Shown: one piece after another, positions 24,201-33,918 of the stretch
How positions within the stretch are numbered: the first letter of the stretch is position 1
Layout of the letters: each line of letters begins with the position of its first letter
Assembly: GCF_008369935.1 (NCBI RefSeq)
Contig: NZ_VTUZ01000041.1
Coordinates: 23,878-87,877, forward strand
DNA: 64,000 bases
Reading direction: 5' to 3'
Source of the DNA: Paraburkholderia panacisoli
GTDB taxonomy: Bacteria; Pseudomonadota; Gammaproteobacteria; Burkholderiales; Burkholderiaceae
Translations under genes and position numbers: made by a program
Notes under the pieces: model-generated
What the model was told of the DNA's origin: nothing
The model's database searches: none
Seen by the model: the letters and a program-made list of their open reading frames with translations, nothing else

Positions 24201-27200
24201 CTACTGATTCTTCAAATTTGCCAGCAGCGCTCTTGCCGCCTTGAGATCCGCCAAATCGCGGCCTTGCGTGATCACCTCGTAGGCGGGTTGCAACACGCAG
24301 CACGCCTTTCCTGGTTCGCCGCTGTCGGCGAGCAGCCGCGCAAGGCTCATGGCCGCCCGGAGCTTCGGCAGTTTCGAGCCTTGCTTATCGGCAGCCGCGA
24401 TCGCCTCGCGAAAGCACGTTTCGGCTTCAGGGAGCCTGGAGCGCGCGAGCATCGCCAGAAGCTCGCCTTTCAGGCGCAGCATCTCGGGAAGCTGGAACCG
24501 TCCGCCGCGCTCGTTTGCGGTGACCAGTGCCCGGTCGATCTCCTTGAGTCCGGCGTCGGGTTTACCTGCCTTGCCGAGTGCTTCGCCGAGCAGCGCGACG
24601 AAGTACGGCAGTCCCATTTCCGCGCCGGTCGCGCTGATTGCCGCGATGCCTTCGCGCATCCGCTCAATTCCTTCGTCGAGATCGCCGAGTTCCGCGAGAG
24701 CCCAGCCGAGCTGAAAAGTCCCTTGGGAAAGGAGCAGTGGCAAAAGATACTCCTCGCAGACCGCGATCTCGCGCTGCGCCCAATGCTTCGCGGGCTCCGG
24801 TTCACGGCGCAGCATGTGCGCGAAACTGTACGCCCAGTGTGCCAGTGCGGTCGTGAGCGGGTGCTCGAGTTGCTGCGCGAGCGTCAGAGCGTCTTCGCAA
24901 ATCAGGAGCGACCGGTCGGGATACCCGCAGAGGCACTGGGTCAGGGCCGAGAAGCACCGGCAGCACACGCCCGGATCGTGGCCTGAATAGGTGTAGGTCA
25001 GTGCGTGATCCCGCTCGCGTTCGTAAAGCGATATCCCCTCTGTGGAGTGGAAATGGGCACTGGCGTATTCGCCCATGAAGAAGCTGTTCGTCCAGAAGAG
25101 GTGATGCGTCTCGATGCGCGCGCCAAAATCCTTCGAGCCTGCGGTCAGCTCGACACACCGTTCGCCAAGTTCGCGCGCGATCTTCGACTCGCCCCGGATC
25201 ATGCGATATTGACCCTCACCGCGCAAGACGGCGAACAGCTCGCGCTGGTCTTTCAGCTCTTCGCATAGCACTCGCGCTCGCGTGTACGCGTTCAGAACCT
25301 CCGTGGCTGCCCAACCCTTCGCCGCCATCATCGTCACGCCCATGGCTTTCTGATAGTCGAGCTCCTGCCTGAGCCGCGCGTGCGATCTGGGCAAGGTTCC
25401 GATGATGTCTAGCCCCTTGTTCAAATACTGGATCGCCTGCTGATATGCAGAGCGCTGAATCGCCTTGACGGCTGACCGATAGAGATAGGGAACGGCCTTG
25501 TCCCATTGCTCACCGCCGAGGGCGTGATGTGCGAGGCGCTCCACATGCTCGTCCAGGCGTTCCCCATAGAGCCCCTCGAGCGTCTCGACGAGCTGCACAT
25601 GTACCGTGCGCCGCCGCTCCTTGAGCACACTCGCGTACGCGACCCGATGCGTGAGGGCATGCTTGAACGTGTATTGCGGCTCCGGCAGCAAACGGGTCTG
25701 ATAGAGGAACTCCGCGGCCTGCAGGTCGGCGAGGAGTTCGAGAAGTCGATCCCGATCAAGATTGGAGATCGGCTCCAAAAGCTCTACAGGAACGTCCTGG
25801 CCAATCACGGCTGCCATCTGTAGCAGCGCCTTCTGCTCGGCCGGCAAGCGATCGATCCGCGACGCGAGAACCGCGTGCACCGTGGAAGGAATCTCAAATG
25901 TTTCGAACGATCGGACTGCGCGGTATGCACCGGGGCTGCCCGCAAGCGCACCGGTGTCCGCGAGCGCACGGACCGACTCTTCAAGGAAAAGCGGCGTCGT
26001 TCCCGTGCGCTCGATCAGTTGTCTGCGAAGCTCAACGAGCTGGCGATCGTCACCCAGCAACGTGCGCAGCAAAAGGTCGGCATTTTCCGCGCTGAGAGCG
26101 TTCATGCGCAGCTGGGAGAAGTAGCTCTTCGAGAACCACTCGTGCCGATACTCTGGTCGATGGGTAACGAGGAGCAGCACGCGAGAGACAGCGAGCGTGT
26201 CGACCAGATGATCGAGCACGGCCTGCGTGCCGGCATCGCTCCAGTGCATGTCTTCCACGACCAGGATCAGGGGCTGCACCTCGCTCTCGCGCATCATCAG
26301 CGCTGTCACCGCCTCCAGGGTGCGCTTACGCTTTTGCGGCGGGCTCAACATCGACCACTGAGGGTCGTCCGGCGGGAGATCCAGCAGCGCAGCCAACGCA
26401 GGAAGAGCGGGTGCAAGCGCGCGGTCGAGGACTTCGACGCCACGACGCAGTTTTTCGCCCGCTTCCGCCTGCGTGTCGCGTTCCCCGATCCTGAACCGCG
26501 TGCGTAGCAGATTCGCAATGGGACCGTAGGTCGCCCTCGAATCGAATGATGTCGCGCCCGTCTCCAGTATCGTCCACCCGGCCGCGCACCGGGTATGGAC
26601 AAACTCATGCACGAGGCGCGACTTTCCCATCCCCGGTTCACCGACGATCGCGCTCACCTGCCCAGAGCCGCGCGCGGCGTAGCTGAGCAGCTCTCTGAGT
26701 TGAGCCATTTCGGCGTCGCGGCCGACGAACCGCGTGAGGCCCCGTGCAATGCGCGCGTCCCAGCGCAGACGCAGCGCGGACTTAGTGCGAAGTGTGAAGA
26801 GCTCCACCGGAGTCGGCCCGCCCTCGAGCAGCTTCGCCGCGTGCCCCGAGAGTTCGACGAATCCCTCCGCGCATCGGACGGCATCTGCAGTAAGGCCAAT
26901 CTCGCCGGCGGCGAGTGCAGCGTCGATGTGGCTCGCGAGCTGCGGCACGGGACCGACGGCGTCGTAGTGGCGCGACCGACCGTCGTCGATCGTGCGGACG
27001 ACCGCCTCGCCAGAATGAATGCCGATCCGTACATCCAGGGGCCGATGAGCGCGCGACGGGATCTTCTCCCGCATCGCGAGCGCCGCGTAGCAAGCCCGAA
27101 CCGCATGGTCCTCGTGTGCCAGAGGAGCGCCGAACAATGCCGTCACCCCATCGCCTCGAACATGGGTGATCGTGCCGTCGAAACGCTTGACCGCCTCGAC

Positions 27201-28157
27201 CATGACCTCAAGAACAGGATCGATACGTTCGAGCGCCGCCTCGATGTCCTGATCGTCGACGGCTTCACGGATGTGCGCGCAGAGCACAGTGAGCTGCTTG
27301 CGCTCGGCGGGAAGCACCGGGACACGGTCGTCTGGTCCGTCGCCCCTGGCCAAGGCGGTCTCTGATGGTCCGGCGAGACGCTGGTCGGCCGGGGGAGCGG
27401 TTGTCGCGCGAGGCGCGCCGCGAAGGGCGAATGCGCGGGGGATTTCCGCCGCCAGTCGTCGTGTTTCCTCGGCTGGGGCAATCCCGAGTTCGGCGCTCAG
27501 GATGTGAGCGCACTCCTGATACTGACGAAGGGCGGCATCTCGTCGTCCAGTTCGCGAATACAGGCGAATGAGCGCGGCATGAGCCCATTCGAGCAAGGGG
27601 TCGAGTGCCAGCAATCTCGCTGCAACCGGGATCGCGCTATCGAATTGGTCCACTCGCTCGTAGTGGCTGACGAGGTCAGAAAAGGCCTGCACCGCACACT
27701 CGTGATAACGCCGCCGCTCAGCCGTCATCCACTGCTCGAAGTGTTCTTCACGCAGGCTGAACCCGTCGAGCAATTGACCTCGGTAGAGTGCAACTGCCTG
27801 CTCCAGGGATTCTCTGGAGCGTTCAACCGCGAGTTGCGCGAATTGCAACGCGTCGACTTCCACAGCTCGCGCGTCGAGCCAGACAGTATTTGAGTCTGCA
27901 TTGAGCAGGGCGAGCACGCTCGAAAGCGTCCTGCGCAGGCTCGAAAGGGTCTGGCGCAGGCTCGCACGCGCCTGTTCTTCTGCGCTGCGGTCCCAGAACG
28001 TTGCAGCCAGTTGCTCGCGTGAGCGCAGCATGCCGGGCGACAGGGCGAGGTAGGCCAGGAAGGCCTTGCTCTTCCGGGTCGGAAAATCCAGCGGCGTATC
28101 AGCCCCGGCGACCTGAATGTTCAGACCACCGAGGACTGCGATCGTGAGCCGGGTCAT
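24201..28157 (-). CDS. Large BTAD / cyclase-like / ATPase / TPR regulator
   Basis: The protein is 1318 residues. Residues 1-95 form an OmpR-like winged helix and about 100-245 a bacterial transcriptional activator domain (BTAD), as in SARP regulators. About 286-455 form a class III cyclase-like domain; its second metal position is present in RGDGVTALFG (Asp336) but the first is His295 in VLCAHIRE, where active cyclases have FADI. About 475-720 is a STAND-type ATPase with GEPGMGKS (506-513) and LILVVEDMHW. The remaining C-terminal half is TPR-like helices. It probably senses a signal and switches transcription in an ATP-dependent way. It is divergent from the diiron gene that opens the biosynthetic locus and may control it. 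Confidence 0.9.
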   Translation of the reverse strand: MTRLTIAVLGGLNIQVAGADTPLDFPTRKSKAFLAYLALSPGMLRSREQLAATFWDRSAEEQARASLRQTLSSLRRTLSSVLALLNADSNTVWLDARAVEVDALQFAQLAVERSRESLEQAVALYRGQLLDGFSLREEHFEQWMTAERRRYHECAVQAFSDLVSHYERVDQFDSAIPVAARLLALDPLLEWAHAALIRLYSRTGRRDAALRQYQECAHILSAELGIAPAEETRRLAAEIPRAFALRGAPRATTAPPADQRLAGPSETALARGDGPDDRVPVLPAERKQLTVLCAHIREAVDDQDIEAALERIDPVLEVMVEAVKRFDGTITHVRGDGVTALFGAPLAHEDHAVRACYAALAMREKIPSRAHRPLDVRIGIHSGEAVVRTIDDGRSRHYDAVGPVPQLASHIDAALAAGEIGLTADAVRCAEGFVELSGHAAKLLEGGPTPVELFTLRTKSALRLRWDARIARGLTRFVGRDAEMAQLRELLSYAARGSGQVSAIVGEPGMGKSRLVHEFVHTRCAAGWTILETGATSFDSRATYGPIANLLRTRFRIGERDTQAEAGEKLRRGVEVLDRALAPALPALAALLDLPPDDPQWSMLSPPQKRKRTLEAVTALMMRESEVQPLILVVEDMHWSDAGTQAVLDHLVDTLAVSRVLLLVTHRPEYRHEWFSKSYFSQLRMNALSAENADLLLRTLLGDDRQLVELRRQLIERTGTTPLFLEESVRALADTGALAGSPGAYRAVRSFETFEIPSTVHAVLASRIDRLPAEQKALLQMAAVIGQDVPVELLEPISNLDRDRLLELLADLQAAEFLYQTRLLPEPQYTFKHALTHRVAYASVLKERRRTVHVQLVETLEGLYGERLDEHVERLAHHALGGEQWDKAVPYLYRSAVKAIQRSAYQQAIQYLNKGLDIIGTLPRSHARLRQELDYQKAMGVTMMAAKGWAATEVLNAYTRARVLCEELKDQRELFAVLRGEGQYRMIRGESKIARELGERCVELTAGSKDFGARIETHHLFWTNSFFMGEYASAHFHSTEGISLYERERDHALTYTYSGHDPGVCCRCFSALTQCLCGYPDRSLLICEDALTLAQQLEHPLTTALAHWAYSFAHMLRREPEPAKHWAQREIAVCEEYLLPLLLSQGTFQLGWALAELGDLDEGIERMREGIAAISATGAEMGLPYFVALLGEALGKAGKPDAGLKEIDRALVTANERGGRFQLPEMLRLKGELLAMLARSRLPEAETCFREAIAAADKQGSKLPKLRAAMSLARLLADSGEPGKACCVLQPAYEVITQGRDLADLKAARALLANLKNQ

Positions 28158-28702
28158 GTCAAGTGTGAGGTGAAGTGTCGCGGCATAAACAGTCTACTAC
28201 TCGCGGACGCACCGGATTCGAGCCCGGCGCCGGTTCTCCCACGGTGGTGTCGCGTGCCTTGCCTTGTTTTTTGACGGCTTTTTTACGCGTTTCAGCACGC
28301 AATTCACGGATCAATCACGTCGGCTACGGACACTTCACACATCAAATAGATGTTCCGCAGCGCGAAAGGATGGCGCGCCGTGTTTTCCGAAAATGATCAG
28401 CTCGATGCGAGCCAGGCTGTACGCGATGAACTCGCTGCGGCGAACGGTTTCGGCGTTACCACGGTGACCATGCATGACGTCGGTGAATGGCGACGCGCGT
28501 CGAGCCCGAATCCGAGGGCGGACATCAATTTTTGCAGTTTTGCGACGCGACCAGCCAGGCACCGCGCCGCGCGCACCCTACGGGCCGAAGGCTCGTCGCC
28601 TGGCTGCCCTATACGTATCCGACCGGAAGGCGAGTGTTTGATGTCCGGGGCGCATCGAACGTGTCAGCCGTACTTGAAACTCAAATGACTGGAGATGTTG
28701 AA
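28158..28702. other. Divergent intergenic region, probable promoters of regulator and biosynthetic locus
   Basis: These 545 bases separate the large regulator (minus) from the diiron protein (plus). No gene is convincing here. The region is the natural place for the promoters of both transcripts. A TTGACG-containing AT-rich patch lies near 28273-28290. Confidence 0.45.
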
Positions 28703-29644
28703 ATGGAAGTTCTAACTGATTGGCATCAAATCGACACCGACCGATACGCCAGGTGCATCGCAGCGTCCAGGCGAGTTCGCTGGGACATCGACCGCGACGT
28801 GATTCGCGGCCGAACCTTTGACTTTACCGAGAAGTTCCTGCCAGACAGTCTTTCGAAGGTCGATCGTCTCCTCGTCCTGACCGCTGACGAGCAACGCCTG
28901 CTCAGTCAGATTCAGGGCCGGACCTACGCCAACATGTTCGGCCTGGTGGAACGCTTCATCGCGGCCAAAGTACTCGAGGTGAGCGGCAACTACCGGCTGG
29001 GCGACCAGAACGCGCTGGAAGCACTCGTACGGTTCGGTGATGAAGAGCTCAAGCACCAGGAGCTGTTTCGCCGCATCGAGCGCATGTGCGCAGAGGGGAT
29101 GCCGGACGGCTACGCCTTTTTACCGGAGCCCAATAGCGTCGCATCGGTTGTGCTCGCCAAGTCCACATGGGCCGTGCTCGCCCTGACCTGTCATATCGAG
29201 CTCTTCGTGCTGGCGCATTATCGCGAGAGCATCGGCGCTGGCGCAAATTCGTCCGGATTGTGGAAGGACGTCTTTCTATACCACTGGCGAGAGGAATCGC
29301 AGCACGCGATTCTCGACGAAATGGAGTGGCGGCGCGAACACGCCCAACTCTCTCCTGAGGAACGCGACCGGGCGGTGACTGATCTGATTGAACTGGTAGG
29401 TGCCGTCGATGGATTGCTGCAGATGCAGGCTCGCGCCGACGCGGACTACTTCCTCAAAGTCTGCGGAAGATCGTTCTCGCAGTGCGACGAGGAATGCGTG
29501 CGCACAAGTCTGCTTGCGGCCTATAGATGGCAATACATTATTTCCGGCGTGCAGGAACCCCGCTTCAGACAGATCCTCGGCAGCATGATCACCGAAAGCC
29601 AGGCGGCTCGCATCGAAACCGCGATGGCGCCAATCATGAGTTGA
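28703..29644 (+). CDS. Ferritin-like diiron protein, probable oxygenase
   Basis: The 313-residue protein shows six well-placed iron ligands: Glu83 (LVERF), Glu115 and His118 (DEELKHQ), Glu166 (HIELF), and Glu198 with His201 (WREESQH). This is the E/ExxH/E/ExxH pattern of ferritin-like diiron oxygenases and oxidases in a helical bundle. It has no obvious secretion signal. The ATG at 28703 has GGAG eight bases upstream; longer versions lack one. As the first gene of the locus it may hydroxylate, desaturate or N-oxygenate the amino-acid or aromatic precursor. An AurF-like N-oxygenase is one alternative; I cannot assign the substrate. Confidence 0.8.
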   Translation: MEVLTDWHQIDTDRYARCIAASRRVRWDIDRDVIRGRTFDFTEKFLPDSLSKVDRLLVLTADEQRLLSQIQGRTYANMFGLVERFIAAKVLEVSGNYRLGDQNALEALVRFGDEELKHQELFRRIERMCAEGMPDGYAFLPEPNSVASVVLAKSTWAVLALTCHIELFVLAHYRESIGAGANSSGLWKDVFLYHWREESQHAILDEMEWRREHAQLSPEERDRAVTDLIELVGAVDGLLQMQARADADYFLKVCGRSFSQCDEECVRTSLLAAYRWQYIISGVQEPRFRQILGSMITESQAARIETAMAPIMS

Positions 29645-29803
29645 CGCAGACACGCGAGTGACCGGGACCTGCATTTGTCGCGGTCGCTCGCCAGCGCAGA
29701 GACGATGTATTGCTTTCGACGAATCGGCACCGAGCCTTGTCAACCTGAGCGCAATGGACGCAAGTCGGCGCGACGTGCGAGGCGCTCAAAATGGAGTTTA
29801 ATC

Positions 29804-30049
29804 ATGTTGCCATTTCTTTCCCTTCACGCTCTCGCAGCCCAACGCGGCGATGGGCTGCGCCCCGAACTGCTCGCCTTGTTCGAACGCCATGCCAGGGCAG
29901 AAGCGGGCCTCTCGGCCATCATCGAACCTGTCGAAACTGGGTCCCCGTATCAGGTTGTCGACGTCGTTCCCGAACACGCTGCGACGAAGCCCGAGGCCGA
30001 TGAGTCATCGGCGAGCGTCTCGTGCTGGCTGGACCCCGTCGGACGATGA
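29804..30049 (+). CDS. 81-residue small protein, possible precursor peptide
   Basis: This short gene has GGAG eight bases before its ATG and lies 159 bases after the diiron gene in the same direction. The first 30 residues (MLPFLSLHALAAQRGDGLRP, then ELLALFERHARA) look helical. The middle is acidic, and the tail reads SASVSCWLDPVGR with a single Cys-Trp pair. The shape of a helical leader followed by a Ser/Cys/Trp-containing tail resembles a ribosomal peptide precursor, but no family match is visible. It could equally be a small accessory protein. Confidence 0.5.
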   Translation: MLPFLSLHALAAQRGDGLRPELLALFERHARAEAGLSAIIEPVETGSPYQVVDVVPEHAATKPEADESSASVSCWLDPVGR

Positions 30050-30075
30050 ACTCCCGTAGACACCCACAGTAGAGG

Positions 30076-30828
30076 TCAGCATGCCGCGACCGTTCGCGTC
30101 AAGCGCCCCACCGCGATGGAGTCCGACCGCCTCGCAACACGTTCGATAGCCACGATATGGCTGAGTGCCGTGCAGAACGTCTCGTCGATACTGCGCTCCG
30201 CATCCAGCGCGACAACGCCGTTGACCTCGAACACGTCGCGATAGGCCGCCACTTGACGCATCAGAAAGCTCATCGGCGGCGGCTGGTCGTTCTCATCGTT
30301 CCTTGCCCGCACGCGGCGATGTGAAGTCGCGCCGGAAACGTTCAGGCCGAAGGCGACGTCGGGACGCAACAGATGGCCAGCGATGCTGTGGAGTACAGGT
30401 GCAGTCTCAGCGGGATCGGAACGCGTACCGATTTCAGCCTGAGACGTGAACACGTAGCGGTCGCAAAAAACGACGTCGCCGCGTTCCAGTGCCGGTATGA
30501 CCGTGTCGGTCATATGCTGGACGAGGTCTCCCATGATGGACAGCAGAATGCCCAGCATGTCGACGCGCCGTCCGCCTCCGTCGGGTCCGGAACCGGAGCC
30601 CGATCTATGCCAACTGCTGTCGACCAGATGTCGGAACACCGCATCTTTGCGGATCCGACGGGTCGGCGTAAACGTCGTCACGCAGTTGAGTCCCGCACGC
30701 GTGCACGCGCCTTCGAGGCTTTCCATGAGTGAAGATTTCCCCGCTCCATCCACACCGCACAACGTGATTAGCACGCCCGGATAAACGTGCGGTTTGAGCT
30801 TCAGCGCTTCGAAGACACCAGTCGACAT
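30076..30828 (-). CDS. Thymidylate-kinase-like P-loop protein
   Basis: This 250-residue protein has a Walker A motif GVDGAGKSS at residues 25-33 and a CDRYVFTS segment that corresponds to the DR(Y/F/H) motif of dTMP kinases. It has an ERGDVVFCDR strand typical of the fold. It is the last gene of a minus-strand operon with a tryptophanase-like enzyme nine bases upstream. Housekeeping dTMP kinase is unlikely in that company, so it may phosphorylate a pathway intermediate or a small nucleoside-like or sugar substrate. ATP is the expected phosphate donor. Confidence 0.82.
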   Translation of the reverse strand: MSTGVFEALKLKPHVYPGVLITLCGVDGAGKSSLMESLEGACTRAGLNCVTTFTPTRRIRKDAVFRHLVDSSWHRSGSGSGPDGGGRRVDMLGILLSIMGDLVQHMTDTVIPALERGDVVFCDRYVFTSQAEIGTRSDPAETAPVLHSIAGHLLRPDVAFGLNVSGATSHRRVRARNDENDQPPPMSFLMRQVAAYRDVFEVNGVVALDAERSIDETFCTALSHIVAIERVARRSDSIAVGRLTRTVAAC

Positions 30829-30837
30829 GTGATCACC

Positions 30838-32262
30838 TCAGACCAAAACTTCGCGTGACTCCGCGAGCATCTCGTCACGCGCCTCGATCGGCGCGAGGAC
30901 CGCTGTGAAGTGCTTGAGCATCGGTGGTGCGGAGACGATGCGCATGCCCCGAATCGCATCGCGTCGCTCGTAGACCCGGATCAACGCTGCGGCAACCGCA
31001 GCGAGGTGGCTATCGGTGTAAACGCGGCGAGGAATAGCCAGCCTCAGCAGTTCCAGCCTCGGGGGGTTGACCGTCCCCGTCGACGGATCTTCTTTCAGGA
31101 ACGCCAATGAGCCCAGACCGACAGCGCGCACACCACCCTCGAGATAAAGCTCGGCAGCCAGCGCCTCGGCCGGGAATTCCGAGCGCGTCAGGTGCGGCAG
31201 GAAGGCGGCCGCATCGACATACACCCCGTGTCCACCAGTCGGCCTCAGTATCGGAACGCCACCGGCAAGCAGTCGCTCCCCTAGCCGTTCGACCTGACGC
31301 ACGCGGTGCTGAAGGTATTCGTCGTCGACCATCTCGCGCAGACCGATCGCGAGCGCCTCAAGATCGCGGCCTGCCATCCCTCCGTAGGTGATGAAGCCTT
31401 CGTGCAGCACAAGGAGCGGCACGACCTGCTCGTAAAGCGTCCGCGACCGTGTCGCGAGCAAGCCGCCGATGTTGACTAGCGCATCCTTTTTGCAACTGAA
31501 CGTGCAGCCCTCGGCATAGGAAAACTGCTCCTTGAGAATGTCTGCCACCGACCGGTTCGCATAGCCGCTTTCGCGCTGCTGGATGAAGTAGGCATTCTCT
31601 GCGCAGCGCGCCGCATCGAAGTACACCGGAATCGCAAACTCATCGGCCAACGCCCTCACCGCGCGCAGGTTCGCCATCGATACCGGCTGGCCGCCGCCCG
31701 CGTTGTTCGTCAGCGAGACCATGATCAGCGGAACGTTGTCGCGCCCTTCGCTCTCGATCACGTTGCGTAGCTTTTGCACATCCACGTCGCCCTTGAACGG
31801 GTGCTCGACAGCGGGTTGGTAGCTGATTTCGGCGACGCACGATATTGAGGTACCGCCGGCAATCGATACATGTGCTTCGGTCGAATCGAACGGCGCGTTG
31901 AACGGCACCACCTGCCCCGGGCGCACGAGGGTCCGAAACAGGAAGTGCTCGGCCGGCCGGCCCTGGTGGGTCGGCAATACGTAGTCGAAGCCGAGCATGT
32001 CCCGCACGGCCTGCGTCAACTTCGTAAAACTGCGGGAACCGGCATACGACTCATCGCCGGTCATGATGCCTGCCCACTGGTTCGCGCTCATCGCCGAGGT
32101 ACCGCTGTCCGTCATCAGATCGATGTAGACATCGTCTGCTTCGAGGCGAAACACGTTGTACCCGGCAGCGGCAAGCCGCGCTTGCCGTTGATCGCGGTCG
32201 ATCAGCCTGATCGGCTCGACCATCTTGATCCTGTACGGCTCAGGTTGGCTTTCTGAAAGCAT
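30838..32262 (-). CDS. Tryptophanase / tyrosine phenol-lyase-like PLP enzyme
   Basis: This 474-residue beta-eliminating lyase aligns with tryptophanase and tyrosine phenol-lyase. It has DLMTDSGTSAMSANQWAGIM, THQGRPAEHFLF, MVSLTNNAGGGQPVSM, VYFDAARCAENAYFI and CKKDALVNIGG, in which Lys259 should bind PLP. Family members split tryptophan to indole or tyrosine to phenol, with pyruvate and ammonia, or run the reaction backwards. I chose the ATG at 32262 because AGGAGGA precedes it. The operon context suggests that it supplies or builds the aromatic or amino-acid part of a product. The true substrate is unknown. Confidence 0.87.
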   Translation of the reverse strand: MLSESQPEPYRIKMVEPIRLIDRDQRQARLAAAGYNVFRLEADDVYIDLMTDSGTSAMSANQWAGIMTGDESYAGSRSFTKLTQAVRDMLGFDYVLPTHQGRPAEHFLFRTLVRPGQVVPFNAPFDSTEAHVSIAGGTSISCVAEISYQPAVEHPFKGDVDVQKLRNVIESEGRDNVPLIMVSLTNNAGGGQPVSMANLRAVRALADEFAIPVYFDAARCAENAYFIQQRESGYANRSVADILKEQFSYAEGCTFSCKKDALVNIGGLLATRSRTLYEQVVPLLVLHEGFITYGGMAGRDLEALAIGLREMVDDEYLQHRVRQVERLGERLLAGGVPILRPTGGHGVYVDAAAFLPHLTRSEFPAEALAAELYLEGGVRAVGLGSLAFLKEDPSTGTVNPPRLELLRLAIPRRVYTDSHLAAVAAALIRVYERRDAIRGMRIVSAPPMLKHFTAVLAPIEARDEMLAESREVLV

Positions 32263-32330
32263 GCACTCCTCCTGCGTTGAAAGTACGCGGGCCATCGGAT
32301 GACTGGCCGCTTCGGGCATCGCACACCGCA

Positions 32331-33869
32331 TCAGACGGTTTGCTCGATCGGCAAAACCGCGATCGGGGTCCGCTCCGGGGCGCCGCCATCCGCGCCTGCG
32401 CCGTGAAGGCCGCGACCGTTGTGGGCATGGGCCGCTTCGAAGCGCTTCTCGATCCGGTTCAGAATCGACCAATACGCGCCGCGCTCGCCTTGCGCGATCG
32501 CTTCGACCAGCGCGTCATTCGCGTTGTAGTTGAAGAGACTCGCATTGGTCCCGAAGAACCGCCGGTCATTGCCGATCAGATCGGCAATGAATTTCTGCGG
32601 ATCCGGGCCCAATGAGGTCGGCAGATAGAACACCGGATGCAAAAGATCGTCGTTCCCTTCGATATGGCCGTGAAGATTCGGATTCCCGACGTTCAGGCCT
32701 TCGCTGCGGATCATCTGCTCGAGTTCGGTCCCCGGGAAAATCCTCAGCCCGACCGTCACCGAAACGCGCTCCGGATCGACCCGCTTGATGAACTCGATCG
32801 ACTCCCGCGCGGTTTCCTGGGTCTCGCCGGGCGCGCCGAACAGCAGCTCGATGATGTGCTCGAGGCCGTGGCGCTTCGCCGTATTGACCGCAGCTTCGAT
32901 GTCGGGGGCGCCAAAAGTGCGGCGGAGTATCTTCAGCATCGTTTCGCTGGCGCTGTCGACGCCGAAGTTCATGCCGACACAACCGGCTGCTTTCATCGCG
33001 GCCGCCAGCTCATCGGGAAACGGCCGCGGCATACCGTATGCATACCACTGGATTTTGCCGGCGAGCCCGTGTCGAATGATGGCCGCGCACAGCGCAAGAG
33101 GATGCGCGACGCTCAGATTGAATTCCGAGTCGTTGATGTGAAAGACGTTGACCCCACGCTCGACCAGCGATGCCATCTCAGCGACGACATCATCGGGTTC
33201 GCGCATGCGCACCGTGCGGCCTTTGATCAGCGGCTCGACGCAATAGATGCACGAGCGGTTGCAGCCGCGCTTCGTTTCGATGCCGATCTGGCCGCCTTTG
33301 GCGAAATAGTGCTCGTTGTTGACCAGCTCACGTTTGTGGGGCCCTAGCGTGGCTAGCGGTCCGCACCCGTTCGGGGCGAGCGGCGTAGCGTGCACGCCAG
33401 CCGTATCGCGGTAGACCACACCGGGTATATGCGTGAAACTCCTGCCTTCTTCGAGGCAGGTCAGCAGTTCGGGAAAGCTGAATTCGCCTTCCCTGACGAT
33501 GCCGAAGTCGGCGTCGAGGTAGGCGAGCAATTTTTCCGGCATCACCGAGTAACCCGCCCCCCCCATCACGATCGGGACCGCGCGCGCACGCCGAAGCAGC
33601 GCGACGATGTCCCTGATTCTCTCAAGAAAGCTGTAGCCGCTGGAAAAGTAGACGTCGTCGGTATTTCGCAGCGTCACCCCCCAGAAATCCGGTGCGGCCG
33701 TGCGGCAGTGCGCGGCAATGGCCGCCTCGCAGTCGTCGGAGAAGCAGAGGTCGAGCAAATTGAGCTCGAACCCCGCTCGCTCCATCGGCGCCGACAGGTA
33801 GTCGAACGCAATCGGCGCAATCGCCGGTTTGATCTGGTTCGTGTTGACGAAGGTGACGCGCTTGGCCAT
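32331..33869 (-). CDS. Radical SAM enzyme of the cobalamin-binding type
   Basis: This 512-residue protein has an N-terminal Rossmann-like domain of the B12-binding type (about residues 1-150, with PIVMGGAGYSVMPEKLLAYL). A radical SAM barrel follows, whose cluster cysteines are Cys203, Cys207 and Cys210 in CNRSCIYC. The barrel also shows FGVDSASETMLKILRR and LLFGAPGETQETA. The classical DxHxxG cobalamin motif is not obvious, as in many members. Such enzymes methylate unreactive carbons or rearrange rings. It lies between the GHMP-kinase-like and tryptophanase-like genes in one operon, so an aromatic amino acid or lipid is a plausible substrate. Confidence 0.88.
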   Translation of the reverse strand: MAKRVTFVNTNQIKPAIAPIAFDYLSAPMERAGFELNLLDLCFSDDCEAAIAAHCRTAAPDFWGVTLRNTDDVYFSSGYSFLERIRDIVALLRRARAVPIVMGGAGYSVMPEKLLAYLDADFGIVREGEFSFPELLTCLEEGRSFTHIPGVVYRDTAGVHATPLAPNGCGPLATLGPHKRELVNNEHYFAKGGQIGIETKRGCNRSCIYCVEPLIKGRTVRMREPDDVVAEMASLVERGVNVFHINDSEFNLSVAHPLALCAAIIRHGLAGKIQWYAYGMPRPFPDELAAAMKAAGCVGMNFGVDSASETMLKILRRTFGAPDIEAAVNTAKRHGLEHIIELLFGAPGETQETARESIEFIKRVDPERVSVTVGLRIFPGTELEQMIRSEGLNVGNPNLHGHIEGNDDLLHPVFYLPTSLGPDPQKFIADLIGNDRRFFGTNASLFNYNANDALVEAIAQGERGAYWSILNRIEKRFEAAHAHNGRGLHGAGADGGAPERTPIAVLPIEQTV

Positions 33870-33918
33870 GTTCGATCGGCTCCAGGAGAAGGGTTCGCGA
33901 GGGTTCGCCGAAACGCGG

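Noticed and set aside
22924..24303. A 459-codon minus-strand frame opposite the second flavoprotein
   Set aside because: It shows no domain pattern, runs opposite a well-supported FMN enzyme, and reads as the reverse shadow of that gene.
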